A stretch of DNA of 64,000 nucleotides from Rhodospirillaceae bacterium. GTDB lineage: Bacteria; Pseudomonadota; Alphaproteobacteria; Thalassobaculales; Thalassobaculaceae. Where the stretch lies: positions 186,001 to 250,000 of the forward strand of contig JAGYJX010000011.1 of NCBI GenBank assembly GCA_018401495.1. Direction: 5' to 3'. Positions 8,677 to 17,790 of the stretch are shown here, piece after piece; within the stretch, counting starts at the first letter, position 1; the number at the start of each line of letters is the position of its first letter. Both the position numbers and the translations under genes were made by a program. The notes beneath the pieces are model-generated. The model searched no databases. It saw only the letters and a list, made by a program, of their open reading frames with translations, and was not told the DNA's origin.

Positions 8677-9852
8677 TCACGCGGCCATGTCGGTCTGTTC
8701 CTCTTTGAGAGGCGGGAAGTCGGCGATGCGGTGCGGTCCCCAGAACAGGGCGATGGCGCCATCCGGGTACTCGTTCAGGCGGACCTTGGCGCGCACGAAG
8801 TGCGGGCGCAGGCGGCTCGGCGGGATTTGCAGGATACGGCCTTTCCAGCGCACGGTGTTGTCGTTGCCGACCTGGCGGTAGTCCTGGACGCACATGGCGT
8901 CTCGCCAGGCGTCCTCATCGATCGCCACGAAGGCGGTGCCGGCTCCTTCGGCGGCGACGGCGAAGCGGGCGTTGTAGTCCGCGATGTAGGTCTCGGCGAT
9001 CCAGCGGTTGGCGGCCGCTGCGGTGGTGATCCCGGCGAGCCGCAACTCCTTGGGCAGGCGATCCTGCAGCGTGCGGAAGGCGCGTTCCGAGCGGCCGCGC
9101 GCCTCCGGAGAGTAGGCCGCAATATGATGGATGCCGAGATCGGCCAGCGCCCGCCCAACCTGGGTGAGCACCGTCTTGGAGACCGTCTCGCCAGCCTTCG
9201 GGGTGTAGAAGTAGTGGCTGCCCCGATCGGTATAGAGCTCGTGGAACAGGCCGTGCCGCTCGAGCACCTCGCCCAACCCCCGAAGGCTCGACGCGGTGCC
9301 TTCTTCCTCGACCAGGAAGGCCGAGTAGATCGCGCTGGTCGCGTCGTCCAGGGTGACCACCAGATCGTATTCGCGCGCCTCGCCTGAGAGCCACGCAAAG
9401 CGCGAGGCGTCCTGATGCAGCATCTCCCCCGGCAGCGCGCGCCGTGGCCGCTTGCGGCGGTGCGCCGAGCGCCGAGGCGCCGGCCTCACCAAGCCCGCCG
9501 CCTGAAGGTTCACACGGGTCACCGTGTAGCCGAGCTTGTAGTTGTGACGCTTCACAAGCTGCTCGTGGAAGTGCTTCACCGTGAAGTCGCTGTAGCGCTC
9601 CTGGTAAAGCCCTAGCATCCGCGCGATCTCAACCGGTGAGGCGCGGCGGCTCGACGGCTTGCCAATCCGACGGTCGACCAACCCCACCGGACCCTCGTCG
9701 CGAAGCCGATCCCGCCAGCGCCGGAACGTCCGTTCCGTGATCCCCAGCATCTCAGCAGCCTCCACCTGGTTCAGTTCGCCTCGCTCATGACGATCCAAAA
9801 GCGTCTCGAACCTCATCTGTCGTACCCCTTGCAGCACTCCGGCCCGGTTCAT
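8677..9852 (-). CDS. Transposase, ISNCY/IS1202 type
   Basis: 391 residues from the ATG at 9852, which has GAGGGGG seven bases upstream. N-terminal helix-turn-helix (residues about 15-60, NQVEAAEMLGITERTFRRWR). The DDE integrase core follows: LHQDASRFAWL (first Asp), VVTLDDATSAIYSAFLVEEE, LYTDRGSHYFYTPKAGE (second Asp), and YSPEARGRSERAFRTLQDR (Glu). The C-terminal beta domain ends FPPLKEEQTDMAA. The frame is intact and catalytic residues are present, so the element may still be active. It would cut and rejoin the element ends at target DNA. Confidence 0.9.
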   Translation of the reverse strand: MNRAGVLQGVRQMRFETLLDRHERGELNQVEAAEMLGITERTFRRWRDRLRDEGPVGLVDRRIGKPSSRRASPVEIARMLGLYQERYSDFTVKHFHEQLVKRHNYKLGYTVTRVNLQAAGLVRPAPRRSAHRRKRPRRALPGEMLHQDASRFAWLSGEAREYDLVVTLDDATSAIYSAFLVEEEGTASSLRGLGEVLERHGLFHELYTDRGSHYFYTPKAGETVSKTVLTQVGRALADLGIHHIAAYSPEARGRSERAFRTLQDRLPKELRLAGITTAAAANRWIAETYIADYNARFAVAAEGAGTAFVAIDEDAWRDAMCVQDYRQVGNDNTVRWKGRILQIPPSRLRPHFVRAKVRLNEYPDGAIALFWGPHRIADFPPLKEEQTDMAA

Positions 9853-9932
9853 CAGCGCCCCCTCTTTGGAGCGATTCAAAAACCGGACACTTCACGCGCT
9901 ACAAAATCCGGACAGATCGTGAGTCAGCTACA

Positions 9933-9950
9933 CCGCCGACGCCCGAACTG
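9933..9950. repeat. Target-site duplication, right copy
   Basis: CCGCCGACGCCCGAACTG follows the right end of the insertion sequence and equals the sequence at 8524-8541. Confidence 0.9.
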
Positions 9951-10010
9951 TTGAGCGGCGAGAGTGCCGCGGCGTATACTGCGGTACCCGGTTCGAACTC
10001 TCTGATAATT
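9933..10010 (-). pseudogene. CHRD-RTX protein, 5' remnant
   Basis: Beyond the insertion the reverse strand reads EPGTAVYAAALSPLNSSGVGG. This joins the frame of the 3' part (SSGVGGTAFATIDDQ) and is the usual first strand of a CHRD domain. No ATG, GTG or TTG is close to where the domain should start, so the true N-terminus or signal region may have been lost, possibly to the nearby repeat array. Confidence 0.65.
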
Positions 10011-10140
10011 GCCCTTCGTTGCTCCCAATGCCGGTGGCCAGTGGCGCCCATCGCCGGAGGCCGCCGAAGCGGTAAGCGCGCGGACGGCGGAATGTTCCGG
10101 GACCGTTCGGCGGCTTCCGGTGAGCGACGCGGCGACCACG

Positions 10141-10380
10141 GCGATGCGGGTCTGGGGCGATGCGGGTCTGGGGCGATGCGGGTCTGGGGCGATGCGGGTC
10201 TGGGGCGATGCGGGTCTGGGGCGATGCGGGTCTGGGGCGATGCGGGTCTGGGGCGATGCGGGTCTGGGGCGATGCGGGTCTGGGGCGATGCGGGTCTGGG
10301 GCGATGCGGGTCTGGGGCGATGCGGGTCTGGGGCGATGCGGGTCTGGGGCGATGCGGGTCTGGGGCGATGCGGGTCTGGC
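10141..10380. repeat. 16-bp minisatellite, 15 units
   Basis: The unit GCGATGCGGGTCTGGG is repeated 15 times head to tail. Units are identical except the last base of the last unit (C for G). All frames are open through it, with a 16-residue period in translation (three units). Homogeneity suggests recent expansion by slippage or unequal crossing-over. Not a CRISPR: there are no spacers. Confidence 0.97.
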
Positions 10381-11142
10381 GCCGCTGCCGGGCAAAGAGA
10401 GCCGCCGCAGCCTTCGCCTCGAAAGGGCGTGGCCCGAAGGGAGCAGCGGCCGTAGCGGCGGTCGTGCTCGACCGGTCAGTAATGCTTCTTCGCGTCAACG
10501 AGGGAGCCAGGCGTCAACGAGGAAGCCAGCCTTGCCCGATCGCCATATCACCAAGAGCCAGAAGAGGCTCTACGCTAAGCCCTGACAGAACGCTAAGCCC
10601 TGACAGATCGAGGGGCGGAGTGCGCCGGGGAGTTCCCGCACACAGAGCCGGGCCGTCGCGTCGACTCAGCGCGTCGGACTGGCCGGCCCCCCGTGTCACC
10701 GACCCCTCGCTTAACTCAGGTGCTTGGCGGGACATTGGCTGCTGCCATCCAATTTTTTCGCGGAGGGGGCGGTGTACATCTCGCCGGTCGCTTCGCGTAG
10801 CCGCACGCCGGAAGCAAGACTGACCGATCGGGGGCTCGAAGTACCGCGTTCGGCGTGACCCCGCCGGCCGCCGAGTTGGGGTGACGCGGCCAACAACCGG
10901 CAACAGCTGGGATCCCGACCTCCGCGTCGGCGCGATCGCGGTGAGACGCGGGACTTCAGGTAGCCGTCATCGATGGTCGAGTATCCCCGACATAGAAAAC
11001 CCGGTGCCGGAGGGTGACTCGCAACAGTCTTTGCTCCTATCGTTGTCGGCAATCCGGGAACCGGGCGTCGGACCCCGCGCTTCCCCAGGCGGAGCGTTTT
11101 GGACCGCCCATAAGATCGCCCTCGATGCCGACAGGGGTCGCC
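10381..11142. other. Long interval with small tandem repeats, no clear gene
   Basis: No frame here looks like a protein. It holds two short tandem duplications (10492-10529 and 10572-10607) and ends with the region upstream of the ABC importer operon. A promoter for that operon presumably lies between about 11000 and 11130, but no convincing -35/-10 pair stands out. Confidence 0.5.
10492..10607. repeat. Two short tandem duplications
   Basis: GCGTCAACGAGGGAGCCAG (10492-10510) is followed at once by a copy with one change (10511-10529). ACGCTAAGCCCTGACAGA occurs twice in tandem at 10572-10589 and 10590-10607. Together with the minisatellite, three unrelated arrays lie within 470 bp. Confidence 0.9.
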
Positions 11143-12711
11143 ATGACCATCCTCGCCCGACGCGCCGTGCTCGCGGTTCTCACCCTCCTGGCCGGCGCCG
11201 CCGGCGCAGACCCCGTGGCGGCCCGGACGCCGCCGGGCGTGCTGGTTGTCGCCCAGATAGCCGAGCCGAAGTCGCTGGACCCGCACGCGGTGACGGCGGT
11301 CAACGACTTCCGCATCCTGGTGAACCTGTACGACGGGCTGGTGCGTTACGCCGATGGCACGCTGCAGGTCGAGCCGGCCCTGGCCGATAGCTGGACGATC
11401 GACGACGACGGCAGGACCTACACGTTCACCCTGCGCGACGGCGTTGCCTTCCACGATGGTACGCCGCTCGACGCCGCGGCCGTGAAGTTCAACTTCGAGC
11501 GGATGCTCGACGAGAGCCATCCGTTTCACGGGACCGGGCCGTTCCCGCTCGCCTTCTTCTTCGATGCCGTCGATGCGGTCGAGGCGCCGGATCGGCGCAC
11601 CGTGGTGTTCAGGTTGAAGCAGCCCTACGCCCCGTTTCTGTCAAACCTCGCCTATCCGACCGGACTGATCGTCTCGCCGGCGGCGGTTCGCGCGCATGGC
11701 GAGGATTTCGGCCGGCATCCGGTCGGCACCGGGCCGTTCCGTTTCGTGGAGTGGGAAGCCAACGCGCGAGTGGTGGTGGAGGCCAACCCAGGTTACTGGG
11801 ACGGCGCGCCGAAGCTGGAGGCCGCCGTGTTCGCCCCGATCGGCGATGCCAACACCCGGGTCGCCGAGATGATGTCCGGCGGCATCGACGTGATGGTCGA
11901 GGTGCCGCCCGACAACCTCTCGGCGTTCCGGGAGGACGAAGCCTACACCGTGCACCAGCAGGCCGGGCCGCACCTGTGGTTCCTGATCCTGAACACCCGC
12001 GAGGGGCCGTTCGCCGACCGCCGGGTGCGCCGGGCCGTGAACTACGCCATCGACAAGCAGGCGCTGGTCGAGAACGTCCTGCAGGGCACGGCCGAGGTGG
12101 CCGCCGGACCGGTCCCGCCCGCGTTCGCCTGGGCCTACAACGACCAGCTGCAGCCCTACCCCCACGACCCCGAGCGGGCACGCCGGCTGCTTGCCGAGGC
12201 CGGAGCCGAGGGCGCCGAACTCACCTTCTACGTTACCGAGGGCGGCTCGGGGATGCTGTCGCCGGTGGCCATGGGGGCGGCGATCCAGGCCGACCTGGCC
12301 GAGGTCGGCCTGCGGGTCCGGATCGAGACCTACGAATGGAACACCTTCCTCGGCAAGGTCAATCCGGGCCTCGGCCAGGCCGACATGGCCGAAATGGCCT
12401 GGATGACCAACGACCCCGACACGTTGCCCTACCTGACGCTGCGCTCAGAGGCCTCGCCGGAGAACGGCGGCTTCAACTCCGGCTACTACGCCAATCCCGA
12501 GGTCGACGCGTTGCTGGAACAGGCCCGCCGCGCGGTCGACCAGGACAAGCGGGCCGAGCTCTACCGGCGGATGCAGCGGATCGTGCACGAGGACGCCCCT
12601 TGGGCGTTCGTCGCCAACTGGAAACAGAACGCGGTGACCAGCGAGCGGGTTCGGGGCTTCGCGCTGCAGCCGTCGTTCTTCCTGCTGCTGCACGGCGTCG
12701 AGAAGGGCTGA
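11143..12711 (+). CDS. ABC transporter substrate-binding protein, dipeptide/oligopeptide family
   Basis: 522 residues. A signal peptide (residues 1-27, hydrophobic AVLAVLTLLAGAAG) directs it to the periplasm. The family 5 solute-binding fold is clear: LVVAQIAEPKSLDPHAVTAV, LYDGLVRYADGTLQVEPALA, TFTLRDGVAFHDGTPLDAAA, HPVGTGPFRFVEW, RRAVNYAIDK. It captures a peptide, opine, glutathione or nickel-type ligand for the permease encoded next. The ligand cannot be read from sequence. The start at 11143 is preferred because AGGGG lies just upstream and the signal peptide begins there. First gene of a four-gene operon. Confidence 0.92.
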   Translation: MTILARRAVLAVLTLLAGAAGADPVAARTPPGVLVVAQIAEPKSLDPHAVTAVNDFRILVNLYDGLVRYADGTLQVEPALADSWTIDDDGRTYTFTLRDGVAFHDGTPLDAAAVKFNFERMLDESHPFHGTGPFPLAFFFDAVDAVEAPDRRTVVFRLKQPYAPFLSNLAYPTGLIVSPAAVRAHGEDFGRHPVGTGPFRFVEWEANARVVVEANPGYWDGAPKLEAAVFAPIGDANTRVAEMMSGGIDVMVEVPPDNLSAFREDEAYTVHQQAGPHLWFLILNTREGPFADRRVRRAVNYAIDKQALVENVLQGTAEVAAGPVPPAFAWAYNDQLQPYPHDPERARRLLAEAGAEGAELTFYVTEGGSGMLSPVAMGAAIQADLAEVGLRVRIETYEWNTFLGKVNPGLGQADMAEMAWMTNDPDTLPYLTLRSEASPENGGFNSGYYANPEVDALLEQARRAVDQDKRAELYRRMQRIVHEDAPWAFVANWKQNAVTSERVRGFALQPSFFLLLHGVEKG

Positions 12712-12727
12712 GCGGCCGGCGCGCGTG

Positions 12728-13672
12728 ATGTGGGGCCAGGTTGCAAGACGCCTGCTGGCGACGGTTCCGATCCTCGCCGGGCTGTCCGTGGTGGTGTTCG
12801 CGATGATGGCGCTGGTTCCCGGCGATCCGGCCAGCGCCATCCTCGGCAACTACGCCACGCCCGAGAACGTGGCGCGGCTGAACGAGCAGCTCGGCCTCGA
12901 CCGCAGTCTCCCCGAGCAGTACCTGGCGTGGCTCGGCAACCTGCTCCAGGGCGATCTGGGTCGCAGCTATGCCCTCAACCGCCCGGTGGCCGACGAGGTG
13001 CTGGAGCGGTTCGGCGCCACCCTGATCCTGGCCGGGACCGCACTCGTCCTGTGCTCGGTCCTCGGCGTGCTGGCGGGTATCGTCGCCGCGGTCCAGCAAT
13101 TCGGCTGGGTCGACCGGGCCGTGAGCCTGCTGGTGCTGATCGGCATATCGACGCCCTCCTTCTTCCTCGGTCTGCTGCTGATCATGCTGTTCGCGGTGCA
13201 GCTGCAGTGGCTGCCTGCCTCCGGCATGCGCGCGATCTACGGCGGCGGTGGTCCGCTCGACCTGCTGCGGCACCTGGTGCTGCCGGCGCTCACCCTGGCG
13301 GTCGTGGCGGCGGCGGTGATCGCCCGGCTGACCCGCGCCGCGATGCTCGAGGTGCTGCGCCAGGACTTCATCCGCACCGCGCGCGCCAAGGGCGTGGCGG
13401 AGCGCCAAGTGATCTACCGCCACGCCTTCAAGGCCGCGCTGGTGGCGGTGATTCCGGTGATCGGCATCCAGGCCGGCTTCGTGCTCGGCGGCGCCGTCTA
13501 CATCGAGACGGTGTTCCAGTGGCCGGGCATCGGCCGCATGCTGGTGAACGCCATCGCCACGCGGGACCTGCTGCTGGTGCAGGGCGGGGTGCTGGTGGTG
13601 GCCGCCAGCTACGTGCTGTTCAACCTGCTCGCCGACTTCGCCCAGATGCTGGTCGACCCGAGGCTGCGTTGA
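12728..13672 (+). CDS. ABC transporter permease, DppB type
   Basis: 314 residues with an N-terminal membrane anchor (VARRLLATVPILAGLSVVVF), the characteristic LVPGDPA loop, and five further membrane segments. The inner-membrane coupling loop is typical (EVLRQDFIRTARAKGVAERQ), followed by VFQWPGIGRMLVNAI. It forms the translocation channel with the fused partner encoded by the next gene. The GTG at 12725 is an alternative start. The stop overlaps the next ATG by one base. Confidence 0.92.
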   Translation: MWGQVARRLLATVPILAGLSVVVFAMMALVPGDPASAILGNYATPENVARLNEQLGLDRSLPEQYLAWLGNLLQGDLGRSYALNRPVADEVLERFGATLILAGTALVLCSVLGVLAGIVAAVQQFGWVDRAVSLLVLIGISTPSFFLGLLLIMLFAVQLQWLPASGMRAIYGGGGPLDLLRHLVLPALTLAVVAAAVIARLTRAAMLEVLRQDFIRTARAKGVAERQVIYRHAFKAALVAVIPVIGIQAGFVLGGAVYIETVFQWPGIGRMLVNAIATRDLLLVQGGVLVVAASYVLFNLLADFAQMLVDPRLR

Positions 13673-15594
13673 TGGCGGCGGTCGATGCCGGGACGGCTCC
13701 GGCGGACGCGGCCGGCGGACGGCCGTCGCCGCTGCGGCTGTTGCTGGCCAACCGGTTGTCGGCTCTCGGCCTGCTGTTGCTGGGCGCGATCGTGGTCCTG
13801 GCGCTCGCGGCGCCGCTGCTACCGATGCCGGATCCGGACGTGACCGATCCGGCGCGCCGGCTGCTGGTGCCGGGCGAGGGCGGTACGGTGCTCGGCACCG
13901 ATCATCTCGGGCGCGACCTCCTGGCGCGGCTGCTCTGGGGAACCCGGGTGTCGCTGCTGGTCGGCGTTGCGGCGACCGCGGCGGCCGCGCTGGCCGGTTC
14001 GCTGATCGGTCTGGTCGCGGGCTATGCCGGAGGCAGGATCGACGGCGCGCTGATGCGCGGCATCGACCTGGTGATGGCGTTTCCCTACATCCTGCTGGCG
14101 CTCGGCATCGTCGCCGTGCTCGGTCCGGGCCTGATGAACGCGCTGTACGCGATCGCTCTGGTCAACGTGCCGTTCTTCGCCCGCACGGTCCGCGGCATCA
14201 CGCTGGGGCTGTCGCGCCGGGAGTTCGTCGACGCGGCGCGCCTGTCGGGAGCGTCGCACGCCGCCATTCTGTTCGGCGAGGTGCTGCCGAACGTGCTGCC
14301 GACCATCGTGGTCACCATGTCGACCACGGTCGGATGGATGATCCTGGAGACCGCCGGGCTGTCTTTCCTCGGCCTCGGCGCGCAGCCGCCGCAGGCCGAC
14401 CTCGGCTCGATGCTCGGCGAGGGCCGCAAGCTGCTGTTCTCCGCGCCGCATGTCGCGGTGATCCCGGGCCTGATGATCTTCGCCCTGGTGATGGCCATCA
14501 ATCTGGTCGGCGACGGGTTGCGCGACGTCCTCGACCCTCGACTGAAGTCGGGGGCGCTGGCCGCGCCGGGCGCGGCGACCGTGGTGCGTCGTGGGGCGGT
14601 CCCCGCGGCGCCGGCGGATGGTACCGCGCTGTCGATCCGCGACCTGCACACCGAGTTCCACACTGGGGCGCGTCGCCTCCGCGCGGTCGGCGGGGTCGAC
14701 CTGGAGCTGGCGCCGGGTGAGCGGGTGGCGCTGGTCGGCGAGTCCGGCTCCGGGAAGTCGGCGACCGCACTGTCGCTGCTGCGGCTGGTGCCGAGCCCGC
14801 CCGGCGTCATCACCGGCGGACGGGTGACGATCGGGGGAAGCGATCAGCTGGCGGCATCGCCGGAGGAGCTTCGGCGGCTCAGGGGCGGCCGGGTCGCCTA
14901 TGTGTTCCAGGACCCCGCTACCAGCCTGCACCCTCTGTTCAGCATCGGCGACCAGGTGGTCGAGGCGCTGCGCGCCCATCGCCGGCTGTCGCGGCGGGAT
15001 GCCGAGGCGCGCGCCACCGACCTGCTGGAGCGCGTTCGCATCCCGTCGGCGGCGGCACGCTTTGGCGCCTACCCGCACGAGATGTCGGGCGGCATGCGCC
15101 AGCGGGTCTGCATCGCCATGGCGCTGGCCAACGATCCCGATCTCATCGTCGCCGACGAGCCGACCACCGCGCTTGACGTCACCGTGCAGGCGCAGGTCCT
15201 CGGACTGCTGCGGACGCTCACCGACGAGCGCGGTGCGGCAGTACTGTTCATCACCCATGATTTCGCGGTGGTGTCGGAGCTCTGCGATCGTGTGGCGGTG
15301 ATGTATGCCGGGCGGATCGTCGAGGTCGGGCCGACGCGCGCGGTCCTCGACGACCCGGCGCATCCCTACACCCGCGGGCTGATCGACTGCGTCCCGATTC
15401 TCGGCCAGCCTCGACGCCGCCTCGACGCCATTGCGGGCGCGCCGCCGCCGGCCGACCGGCTGCCGACGGGCTGCGCCTTCGCCGACCGTTGCCCGGTCGT
15501 CGAGCCGCGCTGCCGGCAGGGTGAGATCGCGATGTCCCAACTGCCGGACGGGCGGGCGGCGCGCTGCCTCAAGCCGCAGTCGAGGATCGCGTGA
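13672..15594 (+). CDS. Fused ABC permease (DppC type) and ATPase (DppD type)
   Basis: 640 residues joining two normally separate subunits. Residues 1-290 are a DppC-like permease ([20 protein letters not shown], the coupling loop [34 protein letters not shown]). Residues about 320-600 are an ATPase with Walker [10 protein letters not shown]-loop [11 protein letters not shown], signature MSGGMRQR, Walker [13 protein letters not shown] and switch ITHDF. The C-terminal oligopeptide-family cap ([15 protein letters not shown]) is present. Permease-ATPase fusions of this kind occur in some alphaproteobacteria. Its stop overlaps the GTG of the next gene (GTGA). Confidence 0.93.
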   Translation: MAAVDAGTAPADAAGGRPSPLRLLLANRLSALGLLLLGAIVVLALAAPLLPMPDPDVTDPARRLLVPGEGGTVLGTDHLGRDLLARLLWGTRVSLLVGVAATAAAALAGSLIGLVAGYAGGRIDGALMRGIDLVMAFPYILLALGIVAVLGPGLMNALYAIALVNVPFFARTVRGITLGLSRREFVDAARLSGASHAAILFGEVLPNVLPTIVVTMSTTVGWMILETAGLSFLGLGAQPPQADLGSMLGEGRKLLFSAPHVAVIPGLMIFALVMAINLVGDGLRDVLDPRLKSGALAAPGAATVVRRGAVPAAPADGTALSIRDLHTEFHTGARRLRAVGGVDLELAPGERVALVGESGSGKSATALSLLRLVPSPPGVITGGRVTIGGSDQLAASPEELRRLRGGRVAYVFQDPATSLHPLFSIGDQVVEALRAHRRLSRRDAEARATDLLERVRIPSAAARFGAYPHEMSGGMRQRVCIAMALANDPDLIVADEPTTALDVTVQAQVLGLLRTLTDERGAAVLFITHDFAVVSELCDRVAVMYAGRIVEVGPTRAVLDDPAHPYTRGLIDCVPILGQPRRRLDAIAGAPPPADRLPTGCAFADRCPVVEPRCRQGEIAMSQLPDGRAARCLKPQSRIA

Positions 15595-16556
15595 CCGCCG
15601 CGCTCGAGGCCGTCGGGCTGGCCCGCAGCTTCGGCGGCGGCCGCGCCCTGCTCGGCCGCCGCCGGCCGGCGGTGCGCGCCGTCCAGGGCGTCGACCTCAC
15701 GGTGGCGGCCGGCGAGACGCTGGGGGTGGTCGGCGAATCCGGCTGCGGCAAGACCACGCTGGCCCGCATGCTGGTCGGGCTCGACCGTCCCAGTACCGGG
15801 CGCATCCTGCTGGACGGCGAGGACGTGACGACGCTGGCCGGGCGCGAGCCGCGGGCCCTGGCGCGTCGTGTCCAGTACGTGTTCCAGGACCCCGTCGCCG
15901 CGCTCAACCCGCGCCGCACGGTCCGCCAGGCGCTGGAGGCGCCGCTGCGCCGGGTGCTTGGCCTCGACGCCGAGAGCCGCCGCCGCCGCCTCGGCGAACT
16001 GGCGGCCGCGGTCGGCCTCGACGCCGAGTTCCTCGAGCGCTTTCCCCACGAGCTCTCGGGCGGCCAGGCCCAGCGCGTCGGCATCGCCCGGGCGCTGGCG
16101 GCCGAGGCTCGGGTGGTCGTGCTCGACGAGCCGGTGTCGGCCCTGGATGTCTCGGTGCAGGCGCAAGTGCTGAACCTGCTCGACGGCCTGAGGCGCGACC
16201 TCGGCCTGACCTGCGTCTTCATCAGCCATGACCTGGGCGTGGTCGAGAGCCTGTGCGATCGGGTGGCGGTGATGTACTTCGGCCGGATCGTCGAGACCGG
16301 CCCGACGGCCGAGGTCTTCGCCCGCCCGCGGCATCCCTACACCGCCCTGCTGTTGCGCTCGGCCCCGGTACTGGGCCGCGCCGCCGCCGCCGTCGAGGAC
16401 GATCCGGCGGAACTGCCCGACCCGGCCGACCCGCCGCCCGGCTGTTCCTTCGCGCCGCGCTGCCCGCGAGCCGACGCCGGTTGCCGGCAGCGCCGCCCGG
16501 ACCTGTCGGGCGAGGGCGGGCATGCCGAGGCGTGCTGGAATCCGCTCGCTGGATGA
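15591..16556 (+). CDS. ABC transporter ATPase, DppF type
   Basis: 321 residues from the GTG that overlaps the preceding stop. Walker A GESGCGKTT, Q-loop VFQDPVAALNPRRTV, signature LSGGQAQRVGIARAL, Walker B VVVLDEPVSALD, switch ISHDLGVV, and the oligopeptide-family tail GCSFAPRCPRADAGC. It pairs with the ATPase half of the fused protein to power import. Last gene of the operon. Short tandem repeats follow the stop. Confidence 0.93.
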   Translation: MTAALEAVGLARSFGGGRALLGRRRPAVRAVQGVDLTVAAGETLGVVGESGCGKTTLARMLVGLDRPSTGRILLDGEDVTTLAGREPRALARRVQYVFQDPVAALNPRRTVRQALEAPLRRVLGLDAESRRRRLGELAAAVGLDAEFLERFPHELSGGQAQRVGIARALAAEARVVVLDEPVSALDVSVQAQVLNLLDGLRRDLGLTCVFISHDLGVVESLCDRVAVMYFGRIVETGPTAEVFARPRHPYTALLLRSAPVLGRAAAAVEDDPAELPDPADPPPGCSFAPRCPRADAGCRQRRPDLSGEGGHAEACWNPLAG

Positions 16557-16627
16557 CCGGTCGCCGGATGACCGGTCGCTGACTGGGCTGGGTGCTGACT
16601 GGGCTGGGTGCTGACTGGGCTGGGTGC
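16551..16627. repeat. Short tandem repeats after the ABC operon
   Basis: GGATGACCGGTCGC occurs twice (from 16551 and from 16565), running into three copies of TGACTGGGCTGGGTGC (16580-16595, 16596-16611, 16612-16627). The 16-bp unit length equals that of the minisatellite at 10141, but the sequences differ. Confidence 0.9.
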
Positions 16628-16776
16628 TGGCAACGCGGTTCGACAAGCGCGACATCCTGCGGTATCGCACCCTCAGTCGCGACGCTCGCAACCGCTCGTG
16701 GTTGTCGTCGCGGCTGTTGTCGTGGAAGCGGCGCAGCGTGGACTGCGTGATGGTACGCTACAAGCTGCCCAGCCCG

Positions 16777-17790
16777 TCAGGCTTGCGCGCGCAGGGGCAT
16801 TCGCAGCGTGGCGCGGCAACCCGGTGCGGCGTCCTCGTGATCGATCCTCCCCTGGTGTGGCTTCAGCAGGGCCGAGATCAGGGACAGCCCCGTCCCCGTT
16901 GGCGTCGGGAGCGGGCAGCCAACGCCATCATCCTGAACGGTGACCGTGAGCACCTGATTGGGTTGCACGCGGAGCTGGATCTGGATCGTGCCTGGTCGTT
17001 GATCGGGAAAGGCGTACTTGACCGCGTTGGTCACCAGTTCGTTCACCGCGATGGCGATCGCCGCGGCCATGGACCGCGGCAATCTCACCGGCGTTGCCGA
17101 GCCGGAAAGTGTGATCGGGCGGTGCAGCAGGAGCGAGGTTGATAACGCGTGACGCAGTCCATCGACCAGATCCGTGGCCTCGACTCCGCAGCCTGACGAG
17201 GTTGGCGCGTAGAGGAGTTCCTGAAGCAGCCCGAAGCTGGCGATCCGGTTGCTCACGGCCTCCAGGATCCGCTTTGTCTCCTCGCTTTTGGCCCGGCTGT
17301 GATACATCCCGGTCGCCGCGATCAGCAATTGCAGGTTGTTCCGCGTGCGATGGTGCATTTCGCGAGCCAGCACGTCTTGGTGAAGTTCGGCGGCTTGCAG
17401 ATCGTGCGCCAACGCCCGAAGACCCTCGATTGCAGCAGCCGACACAAGACCGACGGTCAGGTAGAAGAACAGCGCGACCGTGTCCGCCTGCGTCATCGTC
17501 AGTGAGTAGGACGGTTCGATGAACAGGAACACGGCCAGGAACGCGCCGAGCAGGAGCGCGTACAGACTGCTGCCCCGGCCCAACAGCACCGCACACGCGA
17601 CAACCGCCGCCAGAAAGGCAAGGAAGAGATAAGAGCCGATGACCGGCTCCAACACCAACCGTGCGGCGGTCGCAATGGCTACGATACCGGTAGCGAGCCC
17701 GTAGATCACAACGCCCGATCGAGCGTGAGTCCATCTCAATAAGAAGCGAAACGCGTCGCGCATGTGGTCCTTCACGGAGTCATCCCCCAT
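16777..17790 (-). CDS. Sensor histidine kinase (DUF4118 membrane domain, HisKA_2 type)
   Basis: 337 residues. Four membrane helices occupy residues about 25-125 in the manner of the DUF4118/KdpD sensor domain. A linker then leads to EMHHRTRNNLQLLIAATGMY, the HisKA_2-type dimerisation box with the phosphorylated His. The ATPase domain shows an N-box AVNELVTNAVKYAF, a DDGVG G1 box and GTGLSLISALL. HWE/HisKA_2 kinases in alphaproteobacteria often serve light, general stress or redox responses. No response regulator is adjacent. The start at 17790 has GGCGGG upstream; an ATG at 17763 is possible. A fragment of a close paralogue lies at 6556-6660. Confidence 0.85.
   Translation of the reverse strand: MGDDSVKDHMRDAFRFLLRWTHARSGVVIYGLATGIVAIATAARLVLEPVIGSYLFLAFLAAVVACAVLLGRGSSLYALLLGAFLAVFLFIEPSYSLTMTQADTVALFFYLTVGLVSAAAIEGLRALAHDLQAAELHQDVLAREMHHRTRNNLQLLIAATGMYHSRAKSEETKRILEAVSNRIASFGLLQELLYAPTSSGCGVEATDLVDGLRHALSTSLLLHRPITLSGSATPVRLPRSMAAAIAIAVNELVTNAVKYAFPDQRPGTIQIQLRVQPNQVLTVTVQDDGVGCPLPTPTGTGLSLISALLKPHQGRIDHEDAAPGCRATLRMPLRAQA

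Larger units (their letters stand above)
8542..9932. mobile_element. IS1202/ISNCY-type insertion sequence (1391 bp)
   Basis: Ends TGTAGCTGAC (8542-8551) and GTCAGCTACA (9923-9932) are perfect inverted repeats. Imperfect symmetry continues for about 50 bp, with TGTCCGG and TGTAGCGCGTGA boxes in both ends. The element is flanked by an 18-bp direct repeat. It carries one transposase gene on the reverse strand and a strong internal hairpin after its stop. The long duplication and the transposase type fit the IS1202 group better than IS481. It is a clean, recent-looking insertion into the CHRD-RTX gene. Confidence 0.88.

Noticed and set aside
10141..10380. CRISPR array
   Set aside because: Perfect head-to-tail repeats with no spacers and no cas genes.
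10009..10585. Open frames through the minisatellite
   Set aside because: They exist only because a 16-bp unit without stops is repeated; the products are simple 16-residue repeats without start signals.
13819..15540. Long reverse frames opposite the ABC permease-ATPase gene
   Set aside because: Antisense shadow; the forward strand has complete ABC motifs.
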